This document shows positions 46,418 to 58,177 of a DNA stretch of 64,000 nt, piece after piece. Where the stretch lies: contig JNVV01000034.1 of assembly GCA_000733355.1 (NCBI GenBank), positions 90,124 to 154,123 of the forward strand, in the 5' to 3' direction. A program made the position numbers and the translations under genes. Every line of letters starts with the position of its first letter. Position 1 is the first letter of the stretch. The notes beneath the pieces are model-generated. The model was not told where the DNA came from. It searched no databases and saw only the letters and a program-made list of their open reading frames with translations. Origin of the DNA: Falciphora oryzae (taxonomy: Eukaryota > Ascomycota > Sordariomycetes > Magnaporthales > Magnaporthaceae).

Positions 46418-46918
46418 ACCAGATGAGACAGCTGCGCTGCGTTTCCCTGTCGGCTGGCTCCTCCACACCCCTCGACATGGCTTTTCTTTTTCTCTCCCTT
46501 ACACGATTTCCATGTTTTGTTCTCGGAACTTTCCAATACGCTCCTTGATAACACTACAAGACGCCTTTTTTTCTCCCCTTTTTTTTTCGAGCCTTGACGA
46601 CATCTCGGCTAGTCCCATGCTGCCCTCAAGTTCCCTGTTTATTTATTCACTCAAACATCGAGGTGAACCCAGGGCCGTTTCCTGTCACAGGGAATCCTTT
46701 CCACCTGAACGCCCAGCCATCGCTGTCATCACTCGCTATCCTGCCCTCATACCATACTATATAGTGGAGTGCAGCGCCTATGCAGAATCAGACAAACATG
46801 ACTTCTCCAAGGATGGCCCCATCTCAAGCACCTTACACAAAGAAATTGTGATCTAGACACAAACCCATTATGACCATGCTATCGTAACTAAGATGAGCCC
46901 CTGAATTTCCCAGCGCTT
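46418..46918. other. Intergenic stretch between convergent genes
   Basis: This is the 3' flank of the ketoreductase gene and of the HET gene. It is T/C-rich at 46480-46600. No gene was seen. Confidence 0.5.
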
Positions 46919-49076
46919 CTAGAAGTTGCCATATGTACCCTGCCTCTCCCCAGCCCCGCCCCCGCCTCCACCCTCGCCCGTGGCAAACGTCTCCCTGGGA
47001 AGAGTGCCCACGAGCGGCGAGCCGGTCGGGTAAGGGGCGACCACGTCGACCACGTCGGCCCAGCCGCCGCCGGCAAGGGGAATCCTGTCGACGCGCGCGA
47101 GCACCATGGTCAGGACGGACCCGATGGCGGGCGCGATCCACGTGTCGGAGGGCGGCTTGAAGGCGTGGCTGAGTGGCGGCTCACGCGCCGCGAGCGCGAG
47201 CACCTCGTCCTCGGTCTCGCCGTGCGGGAACCACGTCGTCCCGCCCTCGTCCACCGTCTCCTGGTCGATCTGGCGCGACAGCGGCCAGATCTCGGCCGTG
47301 GTCGCGCCCAGGGCCAGGTAGTGGTCGGCCGTAGTCGGCAGGGAACGAGCACCACCACCGTGACCATCGTGACTTGCTTGCGCGAACGGGGTCGCAACCG
47401 ACGCTGACCGCCGCTTGACAAAGACGCACAGCGTCTCCGACTCGGTCAGCGCCGAGATGCTCCATAAAAGCGCGCCGGCCGGGTCGCCGCCCACGCGCAG
47501 GATCCCCTCGCGCGCGCTAAGCCGGTGGCACCGTTCGTCGCGGAACTCGCCCGTTAGTAGCTCCTCGCTGTTGCCAACCGCCCACCGGCGGACAACGAGG
47601 TCGCCGTGGCCGAGGGCCGGGCCGGGCGCGCCGGCGCCGCTGCCAGGCTTGCCGTCTCGCCGCTGCTGGTCCGGGCGAACCAGGATCCTCGCACTCAGCC
47701 GGCCGGCCGGCTGCCATATGCACTGATTGAAGTTACCGACTACCAGATCGCGTGTGCGTCCGTAAGAGGCTGGGCCAGAGCACGTAAGCGGGATGGCGAA
47801 CTGCTCGTACGGATCTCCCTTGCGGTGGCAGAACAGCACCGCCAGCCTCCCCCGACGCATTTGCGTTATTTTATGGCTCCGCCACGTGTACAGCACCGGC
47901 TCCGGGTTATCGAGTATGGGCAGCTCCAAACGCAGGCCGCCGCCAGCGGACGCAACGGGCAGCTCCGCGTTGCGGCCGCCGCCACTGGAGCCTTCTTCGG
48001 CCTTGCCTCCGTCCTCGCTATCGAAGTAGTACATCTCGGCCGCGACTGTCATTGGCACCAGGTCGGCCGAGTGCTGGAACCGGTCGGGCGAGTCGGCCAG
48101 GAGGCCGAGCAGGGGCCTGCCGGCGTCAGCCTCGGTCCACGCAAGTGTCTCAACCTCGTGCACGAGGGCCCGCGGCGGCACCAGGTCGGAGCGGCGGTTG
48201 ACAACGGCGTCGCCCCACGCAAGCAGCGTGTGGTCGGTAGGGTTCTCGCGCAGCACCGCCTCCTGTAGGCGGCGGAAGGCGCGCTCTCGCCCCTCTCCGT
48301 ACAGCAGCGGCATGGGGATGCCGAATAGTCCCAGCAGGCAGTAGGCCACGTCCTCGGGCCGCGAGGTGCCGCGGCCCGCGGCCCAACTCATGCGGCGGCT
48401 CGCGCTGATAACCCCGCTGGTCGGGTCCATCCTGCCGAGCAGCACTTCGGCGTCCACGCCTGTAAGGGACTCAATCACGGTGGCCAGGCCCGTCTTGGTG
48501 CCCAAGACCTCCCAGCCCGTCGAGTAAAAAACCACTTCGGGCGGGGCGATTAGCTCCTGCAACGTCCAGCCACGGGTGAACCAGCGGCTGACACGCATAG
48601 CATCTGACAGGCTGGCACCCAGAATGGGCTGCGCAATGTCCTCAAGATAGGCGTAGCAGATGCTTGAGCGGCCATACCATCGGAACATAGAATTAATGGC
48701 TTCCTCCACCTCGGCGGGTGAGGTCCCATCAATGCAGCATCTGCGGGAGCGGGCCTTGTTAGGAAGCGTTGTTTGGGGTCATGCCCAGCCAGGGTTCTCT
48801 CACCCTTCTTGCGACATCGAGAGACGAGGAAGCAAAGAGGGCAACTCACGTATCGACCCATACCCATTCCAAGCCATCATCAATAGCCTGGATCCTAGCC
48901 CTCTTGATTTTAAAATATCCCTGCCTCGATTTAAGGGCGGCGCGGTCTAGTGTCTCCCAGTCGCGCAGGCTTATCTCCTCGGATCCCCACGTGTGCGATA
49001 TTATGGCATATCGCGGAACTTCCTCGTCACTGCTGAACAGGTGGAGGTTGCCGCTCCGCACGTTGAGGAGTCGCAT
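46919..49076 (-). CDS. HET-domain protein (heterokaryon incompatibility type)
   Basis: HET-domain proteins trigger cell death in non-self recognition after hyphal fusion. On the minus strand exon 49076-48850 joins exon 48740-46919 (donor GTGAGT, acceptor CCGCAG, phase 2), giving 682 residues. The start reads MRLLNVRSGNLHLF and is followed by the hallmark YAIISHTWG (about residues 23-31). After the intron come WVWVDTCCIDGTSPAEVEEA, SICYAYLEDI and RGWTLQELIAPPEVVFYS, then DVAYCLLGLFGIPMPLLYGEG, the full series of HET blocks (to about residue 245). The remaining 430 residues have no recognised domain; they lack obvious ankyrin, WD or NB-ARC repeats and contain Gly-rich and disordered loops. The first exon is essential because it supplies the SHTWG block. 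Members are many per genome and often polymorphic. Confidence 0.9.
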
Positions 49077-49742
49077 GATCCGGCAGTCTGGGGGGAAAGA
49101 GGTGTGCTGGGGTTGCAAAGGCCGTCCTACGGTCTGAGGGGGATTCGTTATGCGCCCCCTGACGGCCGCGATGCTCACTCAGCCTTTGCTCGGGCCCAGG
49201 CAGAGAGGAAGCCGACACCACGGCAGAAGCCGGATGGCACGCTGACTGAGGCTCGGGGAGGTTCAAGATATATTGTAGAAGAATACATGTATGCTTGGAC
49301 TGCGGAGTGAGTCGTCGCGACTGGCATCTGGAGGTCTCGTGGCGCGTGACATGGCGTCCAGGGGAACAATGTCGCAAAGCCAAGATGCGGCTGTTGATCT
49401 TTGGCGGGGAGCAAGACTCAGCGCGGCCCGACCCCGCCAAAGGATTCGAGGCAGGACAGCACGACAGCTATGAATAATCCGCATCACGTGTGCTACTCCG
49501 GATTCGCTGATCACTTTCCCTTTCTTCGCTTTTTGGTTTGGAATCAAAGGGAGTCGACGAGTTGTGCCTCCATCCATTGCAAATAACCATGCATCATTGA
49601 CTCAAAACGTCTATCTTCGCGGGCAGAAACCCCACCCCCAGCCTGAATCGAAGACGGCAGCACATCATTCATTCGCTCCGTCTAGATAAAAGAAGATTGC
49701 GATTAGTTCGGCTTCAAATCCGCTTCAAAACGATATACAGTC
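49077..49742. other. Intergenic stretch between the HET and small secreted genes
   Basis: The HET promoter presumably lies at the low-coordinate end and the 3' flank of the small secreted gene at the other. No gene was seen. Confidence 0.45.
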
Positions 49743-49964
49743 CTACCTCAACTCCTCCCCGCCTGGCCGGTGTTGTTCGCGGAAAAGCGCCACGGCTTCT
49801 TCGGGGCTCAGGTGCTCTTCCTCGGGATCGGCCCCTATCTCCATAGCCCACTTCTCAAAAGAGAAAGGCTCATTGCTTGATGACCCCTTTCCCGGATTTG
49901 GGGCAGCCAGAGAGAGGGAGGCGCAAGCGACCAGGCCGAGAATGGCTATATTGACGCGAACCAT
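49743..49964 (-). CDS. Very small secreted protein, 73 residues
   Basis: A single minus-strand exon. The frame is open 15 codons further up, but the ATG at 49964 starts a classic signal peptide (MVRVNIAILGLVACASLSLA, cleavage before APNPGKG). The mature peptide is about 52 residues, acidic and Cys-free, containing FEKWAMEIGADPEEEHLSPE followed by EAVALFREQHR. The (E/K)WA...DP...HLSPEEAV pattern recalls families of small secreted proteins seen in plant-associated Sordariomycetes, but I cannot name one. It has no membrane segment or GPI signal. Its neighbours are a HET gene and a Zn2Cys6 regulator, both on the same strand. Confidence 0.7.
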   Translation of the reverse strand: MVRVNIAILGLVACASLSLAAPNPGKGSSSNEPFSFEKWAMEIGADPEEEHLSPEEAVALFREQHRPGGEELR

Positions 49965-50404
49965 TTTGATAAAAATCGGCTTCCGGAATGAAACGAAAGG
50001 GCTTTGCAAATCGAGACACCTCCTTTTCGTTGGGGATGTGGGGAGGGAGGCCTAGCGGCCCTTATGTAGGCGTGGCCTGCCTCTTCTCATGGTAAAGTCC
50101 AAGTGCAAAGGTGCAAAACCGATGGCTGCTTGTGGAGCGCCAAGCGTCTGGAACGATCCTTCGTCGTGCCATGGGGCGTCAAGCACTGAGTAATTCCAGT
50201 CCCTCAGGCTGCAGGGCCCCCGTTGTTTTGGGACCAACCCAACCTCCTTAGTGATCCCACGGCTAAATCCAGCAATGGATTGCGAATCTCATCTATTTAG
50301 CGTGCGCAAATTGACCAGGGCGGGTGGGTCTGAACCCAAGACCAACAAGAAAGGCAGGATCTATTCAACACCCTATAAAATCGATCCAGAAGGTATCACC
50401 ATTA
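49965..50404. other. Intergenic stretch between the small secreted gene and the Zn2Cys6 gene
   Basis: This should hold the promoter of the small secreted gene and the 3' flank of the regulator gene. No further gene was seen. Confidence 0.5.
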
Positions 50405-53001
50405 CTAAGGAGGCGGCGGCGCATACCACCCAGGCTGGTTACTACCTGGATAATTCGGCTCGCTCTGTTGTTGTTCATCGTAGGGCATATACACCGGCAC
50501 CGGCGTCGTCTCGTACCAGTCGAACCAGGTCCAGTCGTTGGGCGCCGAGGCCCAGGCGTTTGGGTCAAACTGGAAGATTTCCTGACGCTGCTCGCCGAGC
50601 CCGGTCGTGTGAGGTAGCTGAACGTCCAGAGTCGTGAACTGCTGTGGCTGGCTCTCAATGATGGCAACCTGCGGCTCATTCACCGGTTCAGCGCCTCGCG
50701 GCTGCTGGAACGGCTCGTGCCCCGGCGCGGCCCTGATAAGCTCGGCCCACCGGTCGAACATGCTGTTGTTCGATACCTTGCCCGTCGCCATCATGGCCGC
50801 CTTGACGCCCTCGAGTCGTCGTGCCAGGTTTTCCATGTGTTCCGCAAAGTTCCACAACCGGTCGTTGTCTTGGGCACTCCGCACAAAGTCCGCAGGCCAT
50901 CCCCCATGGCGTCCTTGCTGCGCTGCGGCCAGGTCGGCTAGCCTGCCAAGTGCTACGTTCGTGTTTTGAAGAAAGCCCCAAAACCAGCCGGGAAGGTGGA
51001 CAAGTCTGTGGTCGGGTATGGAATAGTAAAGCCGGAATATGGCGCGTATGGATGTCAGGCACCGGTACTGAGCCTCGCGCTGCGGTATCACCATGTTGGG
51101 CATGACAAAGAGCGAGTTCGATATGCCCGGGATGCTGTGCTTGTAAAGAAGAATCCTAACATTGTGGTATTCGGCCATAGCCATTGCTGTGATAGAGGCG
51201 TGTTAGAGTGGTGAGGTGCATCCCGGCGTATGCCCAAGGGGGGACATGTCTGTCTGCACTTACCGTCCTCGTGAAACTCTCGCGGCATTCTTCTCAAGAA
51301 TCCATCAATCTGTGCCTCGGCCGCTCCAAGATCCACGGGCAGCGGCGCCTCAGTGTCCGGGTCGACATGCCCCTCGGTCGCTTGCGCAATAATCTGCAGG
51401 AGCCTAGTCATGGCGGCTAGATAGCCATCGTTTGCAGACCAGCCGCCGCTCACACGCTCAAGCTCAGAGATGGCCTCGGTCAAGTGCGGCGACCAGTGCA
51501 GTGGCCAGTGTAGGGAGGGGCCAAGGCCCATCGACATTAAAAACAGGCAAATGGTGTGATAGCTCGCAGCCAGAGCCCTGCAGCTCTCCAGTGTCGGCCT
51601 GGATTGGGCGCCGACCATCCCAAAAGGCCCGGAAGCGGCAGCGGCGGCGTCTTGGGCCCCCGACGATGGCTGTGGGTATAGCGGCCTCTCCAGACCGAGG
51701 TCACTAGCCATGGTCAAGGTGAGATGGATCAAGCCCAGTTGTTGAGGGTTGGGAAGCTTGGTCACATGCATGCTGTTTCCAGCATTGATTAGTCAGTCAG
51801 CGGTGTCTCCCTTGAGTTCGGGCAGGTTGTTGAGGACAAGATGGCGCAGAGCTCACCAATCCAGCAAACAGATGATAGCAGCCAGCAATTGGTGGCTCTT
51901 CTTCCCCGACTGCGTGATCTCTTCGACAAAGAAGGATACGAGGCGGTTGAAGAGGCGGTGTTGGCTTTCGTGGTCATAGTAGTTGGCCGCCATGACCATG
52001 ATTGGAAAGACGAGCGGGTGCTCTTCTTGCAGCCTTGCCACTGTGGCGCCCCGCGGAAGCTCGACGGCGAGACAGAACCGGGCTCGGTGCTGGATAAACT
52101 CAGCCACCAGGGACTCGGCCTGCTGGCCTACCAACGAAGTCTCGGTAGCCGCGAGATCCATGATCGACTGTGTTGACCGTTGTGCATTTTGCGGAAGTGG
52201 CGCTGTCGCGTCCTGCTGTTGACGCGATACGACAGAGGAATCGGCTGAGGAGACGCTCATAGAGGAACGCCTCGCAGCGCTCAAGGTCGATTTAGGGGCG
52301 GGAAGCACATCTGACAGCGTAGACGGGGATGGAGCTGCAGCCTGGCTAGATCCAGATCTAGACGCTGCACTGGATGCACTGGTAGCTCGAAAAGGTCAGT
52401 GAAAGATCGAGAAATCAGTGCAGAGATGTGCAGACAAATCGTAGCTGGTTGTGACACGCACTCTAGGGTTGATGGTGTGTGCTGCCGCTTTTTTCTTTGT
52501 GATTTTGCCTTGGGATGGCAGGCCTTGTTCAGCCTCTCACATCTGGTAGTGGGTGGACTGTCTGCGTCAGCAATCTGTGTCTTGTCCAGGGTGTGTGCAG
52601 ATGCGAGGCCAACCGAGCACAATCGCCAACACGGCAAATCACCACAAAGGGAAAAGACACAAGCAAAAGCCGAGCAGGTCGAGCCACAAATCCGACACGG
52701 CACGGGCCGTCAACGCGCCCCATCCAGCCCTTTATCCAGTAAGGCTCGGTGGGTGGCCACAAGGAAAAAGATAAATGCATCTTGCAATGCATGCCCCCCT
52801 TCTTTTGTTCTTGCCTTTTTCCGTCTTGTGTAAGATGACCATGTGTTACACAAGATACCAGCTCTGACGATGGGTTTGTGCCTACCTCTCACACTTTGTG
52901 GCGCCCTCTGGCGTGATGCACCGCGCTTTGGACACCGAACAGTTAGCGCATGCCCGATGCCCGCCCGGGGGCACAAACTTGACGCTTTGAAGCGTAGACA
53001 T
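50405..53001 (-). CDS. Zn2Cys6 binuclear-cluster transcription factor, five exons
   Basis: The product is a fungal-specific DNA-binding regulator. Minus-strand exons are 53001-52886, 52542-52462, 52378-51857, 51772-51264 and 51186-50405, all joined in phase, giving 669 residues. The zinc cluster has Cys at 18, 21, 28, 37, 40 and 47 (C-x2-C-x6-C-x8-C-x2-C-x6-C) and is complete only if the 343-base first intron is removed between Cys37 and Cys40. A basic linker (KAKSQRKKRQ) follows. A Ser/Ala-rich linker leads to the fungal transcription-factor middle region (about residues 100-470; for example LVFPIMVMAANYYDHESQHR and SYHTICLFLMSMGLG). The C-terminal third is Gln/Pro-rich with acidic-aromatic WTWFDWYETTP, a plausible activation region. 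Target genes are unknown; the nearby ketoreductase gene is one candidate. Confidence 0.88.
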
Positions 53002-53273
53002 GGCATTCGGTCCAGCTCGACGGGTAGGGCGCTCGCGGGGTCAAGCGTGGGCCTCGTGAATTGTGATTTGAGAGAAAAAAAAATGCCGCGAAATTCAGAT
53101 GGCAAGCTGCATCAGAGCAGTCGAGTCTCTGATAGGCCGATAGAGGTTAGCGTCCTCGACATCAATCCTGGATGCCTACACGGGCTGACAAAAGGCCAGA
53201 CCCATCCTGACGACTTCAATGTCGTCAAGCCTGTCTTTATGCCTCTGGGCCGCCGCACTCTGAAAGGGAAAAA
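53002..53273. other. Promoter-side flank of the Zn2Cys6 gene, up to the assembly gap
   Basis: Upstream of the regulator's start codon on the minus strand. No gene was seen. The region is cut by the run of N starting at 53274. Confidence 0.5.
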
Positions 53274-53471
53274 NNNNNNNNNNNNNNNNNNNNNNNNNNN
53301 NNNNNNNNNNNNNNNNNNNNNNNNNNNNNNNNNNNNNNNNNNNNNNNNNNNNNNNNNNNNNNNNNNNNNNNNNNNNNNNNNNNNNNNNNNNNNNNNNNNN
53401 NNNNNNNNNNNNNNNNNNNNNNNNNNNNNNNNNNNNNNNNNNNNNNNNNNNNNNNNNNNNNNNNNNNNNNN
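53274..53471. other. Assembly gap of 198 N
   Basis: Unsequenced bases in a draft assembly. Open frames crossing it are artefacts of translating N. Confidence 1.
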
Positions 53472-56400
53472 ATCGAGGTGCCAAGCATCAGATCCTCGTA
53501 GCGATGAAGGGCACGATAGAGGCAGGAGTAAGGCAGGCATTCACAGAGATCGAGACAAGGAAGCTCTTTGCTGGGCTGTATGTAGGCGCGAGCTTCGAAT
53601 ACAACTCGGCAGGGCTGGACAGTATTCGGGACGTGGTCCGAAAGATGACTGCCATGGATGGGCCTGGCGGGGAGACTTTCCCGCCCAGCAACCAACGGCA
53701 AGAAGCACGCACATCGTACGCATGTCCATCCCATCCTGGCAGCATTGGTGTGGAGAGCAGGAGGAAGGGATCCAAGCGGCTCGTACGGTGCCCAATGAAC
53801 ACGCACCAGGCGTGCCGCCCGGGGATTGTGGGTAGGTATTCCAGGGTGATCCGGCACCCCAAGTCGACCGCCGCAAATCGCCCAATCGATGTCGCGCCTT
53901 GCGGGCGGCAAAGAAAGCGGGATCTGGGGGCCAAACCTGCTGCTCTACTAGTCTAGCGAAGGCGGCTTTGGCAGAGGGGTTTCGTCATGTCCGGACGCAG
54001 AGGCAGGGGCACGAGCGTGCCTTGCAGTGAGAGACTTGGAAGAGAAGAGAAGCCCAGGGCCACGCCGGTCCGGGGACGGAGGGAGCGCGTGTTAGCCCCG
54101 CTGGTACGCATCCTGATTGCCTATTTCTTCGAATGATGGAGCTTGCTGTTAAGTGGTCTGTGTTGGAGCATCCATGATCGATGCTGTCGTGGCATCCATC
54201 CATGGAAGCAAGCAAAGAACAAGCGAAAAGAAGCAATCGAGCGCTGGGGGCCAGGAAGGAACGCAGTGGTGCGGAAGGTGGGATTGAGTGGGCCTGACCA
54301 GCAATGCGACAGCAATTCAGGGCCACCCTTGCGCCAAACACCACCACCTGGCAGCCGCACCGTGGGGTGCGCCAGGGTGGCCGCTGCGCTGCAAATCCCG
54401 AAGCGGTCATGCCAATTTCCACTGCGAGCACCTTCTCTTTCTTGGGCCAAAATTGCGCACAACAAAAAAAATTGCGCATGGTCAGAACCTTATGTGGTCT
54501 CTGGACACAGAAACGAGACCCCTGAGCACGCCTCAATGTTAGCTCTTCGTTACTCTAGCATCTAGAGAAAAAGAGCTCCATCCTCATATCGCCGACAGCG
54601 ACCCCCAAGATTCTAGCTTCACGAAGGATTGCCCTGAGGAGCCGTCAGGTCTTGACAGGCACTGTCCCCCTCAGCCCAGCACGGCAGTTGATAGTTGGAT
54701 GGCAGGATCGTCAAGTGGCATTCTTGACTCATTAATCCCGCGAGTCTGCCTCGTGCACCCTGTTTCTAGATTTATCCAACACATGCACCTGGCACCTGTG
54801 CCGTCTGGCTCACCGAAGCGGAGAAGTGAGGGTTGCAGGGCCGTCACCCGCCCGCGCGCGCCCGAAGGAATCGACCCCTGCAGGCGGCAATTTGTCCTTG
54901 TGATGCCGTCACGGTCCTGGGCACACATGGCATGGCCGAGACAGCTGCAGCAGGCCCAAAAGGGAACATACTCTACTGCACTGCACGATCCAGGCGCTAA
55001 ATCAACACGCGGCCAGGTGCCGTTTGCGACCTTCGCGCCCCCACGCAAGGCTCCAAACCCCCCAACGAATCACAACAGGTGAGTCGAGTGCCGACAGCAT
55101 CCTTTATGGCCGTCGCCGGGCGTCCCGTCTTACGGGTGTGGCTCGACGGGCACTCGGCCGATATCGAAACTGGTCCGAGGAACACTGAGGGAGGCAGGGG
55201 TCTCCCTCGCTCACCTCAAGATCTATCCCAACGTGACTGGCTAACTACCATGGCCGATCAAGACGGAACGCAGGCCAGCCTAGCATTCAAGAGGTCCATT
55301 TGTCAGATCCACCGCCACCGCTTGGGCGTCTTCACCTCCAACCGTTTCTCGATCGAAATGGTGGCCCGATACTAATTCGAAAGCTTTATCAGGCCCCCTG
55401 GACTTGTGTCCGTAGCTCCGTAGCCCCCCTTTTCGTGGCGGAATCGTTTGCGGGGGACGGGCGAAATAGCTCCACAGGCACGAGATGAGGAGTGCGACAA
55501 TGGTCCGCTCCCATTGATATGACGCAGCGCCAGATATGGAAGCAAGCTGTCTCGCCGTGATATCATGGTAGTCCGTTGGTGGTCTAGGCGCAAGCCGAGA
55601 GCCACCTCTCGTGAGCTGTTCGGCCGCCTCGTCATGGACAGGCAGACAGACAGACAACAATCTCTGAGTGCCGAGGCGCCGGCGTCATTCGGCCGAGATA
55701 GAGGGAGCGGCTGGTGTAGGAAGGGTGAGACTTTGATGGGATGTTCAAGAAGCCTGCACGCCATGGCAGTTGCTCACTTATCTTCGCGGACAGGTGCATA
55801 CCTACCCATGTAGATAGTCATCAAACTGGACTGCTTAGGTTGGGTCAGGCAATTGATAAACGTGATTCTCGATTGTCGAGCACTCTTTTGCTTCAAGGGC
55901 CTCGTCATTGTCCGTGCTAAAGGCCATCGCCTGCACACGGGACATGCACACTGGTTCAACATGTGTTACATCTAGGCGTAGTGCGATGGGCAAGACCAGG
56001 GATCAGAAAGTGATTATACGGGGGCTTTTGTGGGCTGGACAACGCGATGTTCCTTCTGAGGTAGCCAGTTTATCACCGTAAGGCCGATTAGTATAAATAA
56101 AATGGGGTTATCGTATACTCAAGCTTCAGGGGAAGGACGAGAAGGGCTAGACACAGGAAAGCAGACGAGAACTGGCCCTTCTCCCAAGTGATGCCAGTCC
56201 GGATCGCGATGGTGAGCGTGTGTTGCACAAACAGATGGAACCGGGCAGGTAGTTTTCTTCGGACGACCCGGACCGGGGTGGCAGAATACCTAACCTTCAG
56301 AACTATATTCATTCGATTCACGAACACATCCCGCAAATTGCGACGAATGGCCTCGATCCCAAGATTCGACAGGACCTAGAAGGCGGTGTGTGAGGGGTGT

Positions 56401-57184
56401 ACAAATTCTATATTCTCATCCGCCGAATCGCTAGGCATCTTCTATTACTGACTTGTGATAAAATACGAGAGGGGAAAAAAGATAAAACGCCAGCAAGGTA
56501 GCCCAGCCAGACAGACCTCCCTAGTACACATGCGTTCCCGTGTCCTCACCCGGTCCCCTCGAAGCCGCGAGCTAATGGCATAGGTCCGAGGAGGGAAATA
56601 GCCCTCACAATCACGCTATCACCTGCGGCCCCGAAGGGGGGAACCAGTTTCGCAGACGGGAAGGGAAAGGATATACACATAGTCTTCTTCTTTCGGCACA
56701 ATTGCCCGCAAAGGACAGGTGACGACGACTAAACCCCGTTGCTCGAGGTCGACAGCTAGGTGACCAACCATGCCCAACCCACTCTAAAAAAAAAAAAAAA
56801 GCCAAGGGAAATAAAATAGGACAGAGGCAATACCGTATGTAACACGCATCCAAGCGCTTTGGATCGTGGAAGAAATGACAATTGGTGATAGGAGAAAATG
56901 CCACGGCTTGGCTATATCGACGAGGATGGCCTCTAGCCGCCGGAGGCGGTAAAGGAAGATGGAGAGATGAGAGCTTCCGCCAGCCCCGAGGCTTTCAATG
57001 GTGCCCAAATGCCGACTTGATGGCCAATCATCTTGCAGTTCCATGATCCAGAGGTTGGAATCACGTGCCTCGGACGAGTCTCGCGAGGTCCGGTCGTCGC
57101 TCTGGATTCAAGGGTCCCAAACGCCGATAATGCCGATGATAAATAGAATACACTTTGTCGTTCGTCGTCATCGGGAGAAGTTGC
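53472..57184. other. Gene-free stretch between the gap and the WSC gene
   Basis: No frame with a recognisable domain, signal peptide or paired splice sites was found. An A15 run lies near 56787-56801. A multi-exon gene with short exons cannot be ruled out by eye. Confidence 0.4.
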
Positions 57185-58177
57185 TCATGCGTTGGTAACC
57201 TAGAGAGGAATGGAGGATGTCAGTCATCATGTGTCAAGAAGGCGTGTGTGAATGGAGAGAGACGTCGACGTGTTACATACCCGGAGGATCCTGCGAGAGT
57301 AGTCTTGGTTGTCTGCGATGCTGCCGTCGCTCATGCGCCTTTGAGCCATGACGGGGTCCATGCGAGAATCAGTCATGGACACGCCGCCGCTGCTTCCAGG
57401 CTTGCTTCCGTGGATGAACGCGTTGACCGCAGCGTTACGGCGGTGTTCCTCCTCGATTTCGCGGTTGCGGCGGCGCCTCAGCCAGAACCAAAGGCCACCT
57501 CCGGCAGCGGCCAGGGCAACAATGCCGATGACCACGCCTGCGGCAATTGCAGCCGTGTTGCCGCCGTTGTTGTTGTTGCTGGTTGGTGGCGCAGTCGTAG
57601 TTTCAACAGCGGCAGGCTCGGACGCGGATTGGGTTGGCTTTGCCGTGGCCGAGGGGGTGCTCGCTGAGCTTGATGGCTCAGGAGCGTTGTCGATGCCATA
57701 CAGCTGGACACCTGTGTTGTATACCGTGAAGGCTTTCGGTCCACCACCTATATTCCGACGTAGATGTTAGAATAATCATGTCACCAAACGTGTCCGGGGG
57801 GAAGGGTACGCACAAGCATCCCAGTCGAAGCCTGGGCATGGGATGTTGCACTCCTTGTCGTCGATGAGCTTTGATGCTGGCGGGTATGTATTTCCACACC
57901 AGCATTGGGTGCCTTGGTAGCTCGCGCCGACCTTGTAGCCCAGTGCGTTGCAGATGTCCTTGCCACATTTGCCCATGGTGTTGTAATCGACTGTCTTGTT
58001 CACCAGCTTGAGCCCATCACCACTGCTGAAGCATCCTTGAACGGTAGCGTCCGAAGGAATCGGACGCATGGGCTTCCGCTGGAGGCCCTTCTCTGTCTGA
58101 CCTGGGGTCGGAGGGTCGGCGACGACGGCGCCTGCGAAGAGGGCCACGACGGCCGTGGCGATTGTAAAGCACTGCAT
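57185..58177 (-). CDS. WSC-domain single-pass surface sensor-like protein
   Basis: WSC proteins sit in the plasma membrane and, in the Wsc/Slg1 type, report wall stress to the Rho1-PKC pathway. Minus-strand exons are 58177-57814, 57747-57281 and 57199-57185 (donors GTGCGT and GTATGT; acceptors AATATAG and CTCTAG), giving 281 residues. A signal peptide (MQCFTIATAVVALFAGAVVA) precedes one WSC domain with eight Cys at 49, 71, 76, 92, 94, 110, 114 and 122 (QGCFSS, GTQCWCGN, FDWDACGGGPKAF). A Ser/Thr/Pro-rich stalk (about 145-180), a transmembrane helix (about 186-211; GVVIGIVALAAAGGGLWFWL) and a basic RRRR stop-transfer follow. The cytoplasmic tail is about 70 residues and ends QDYSRRILRVTNA. The last exon codes only four residues; the VTN ending is, from memory, usual in filamentous-fungal relatives. 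Confidence 0.9.

Noticed and set aside
52843..53835. Open frames running through the N gap
   Set aside because: They exist only because N is translated as unknown residues. No supported coding sequence flanks the gap in those frames.
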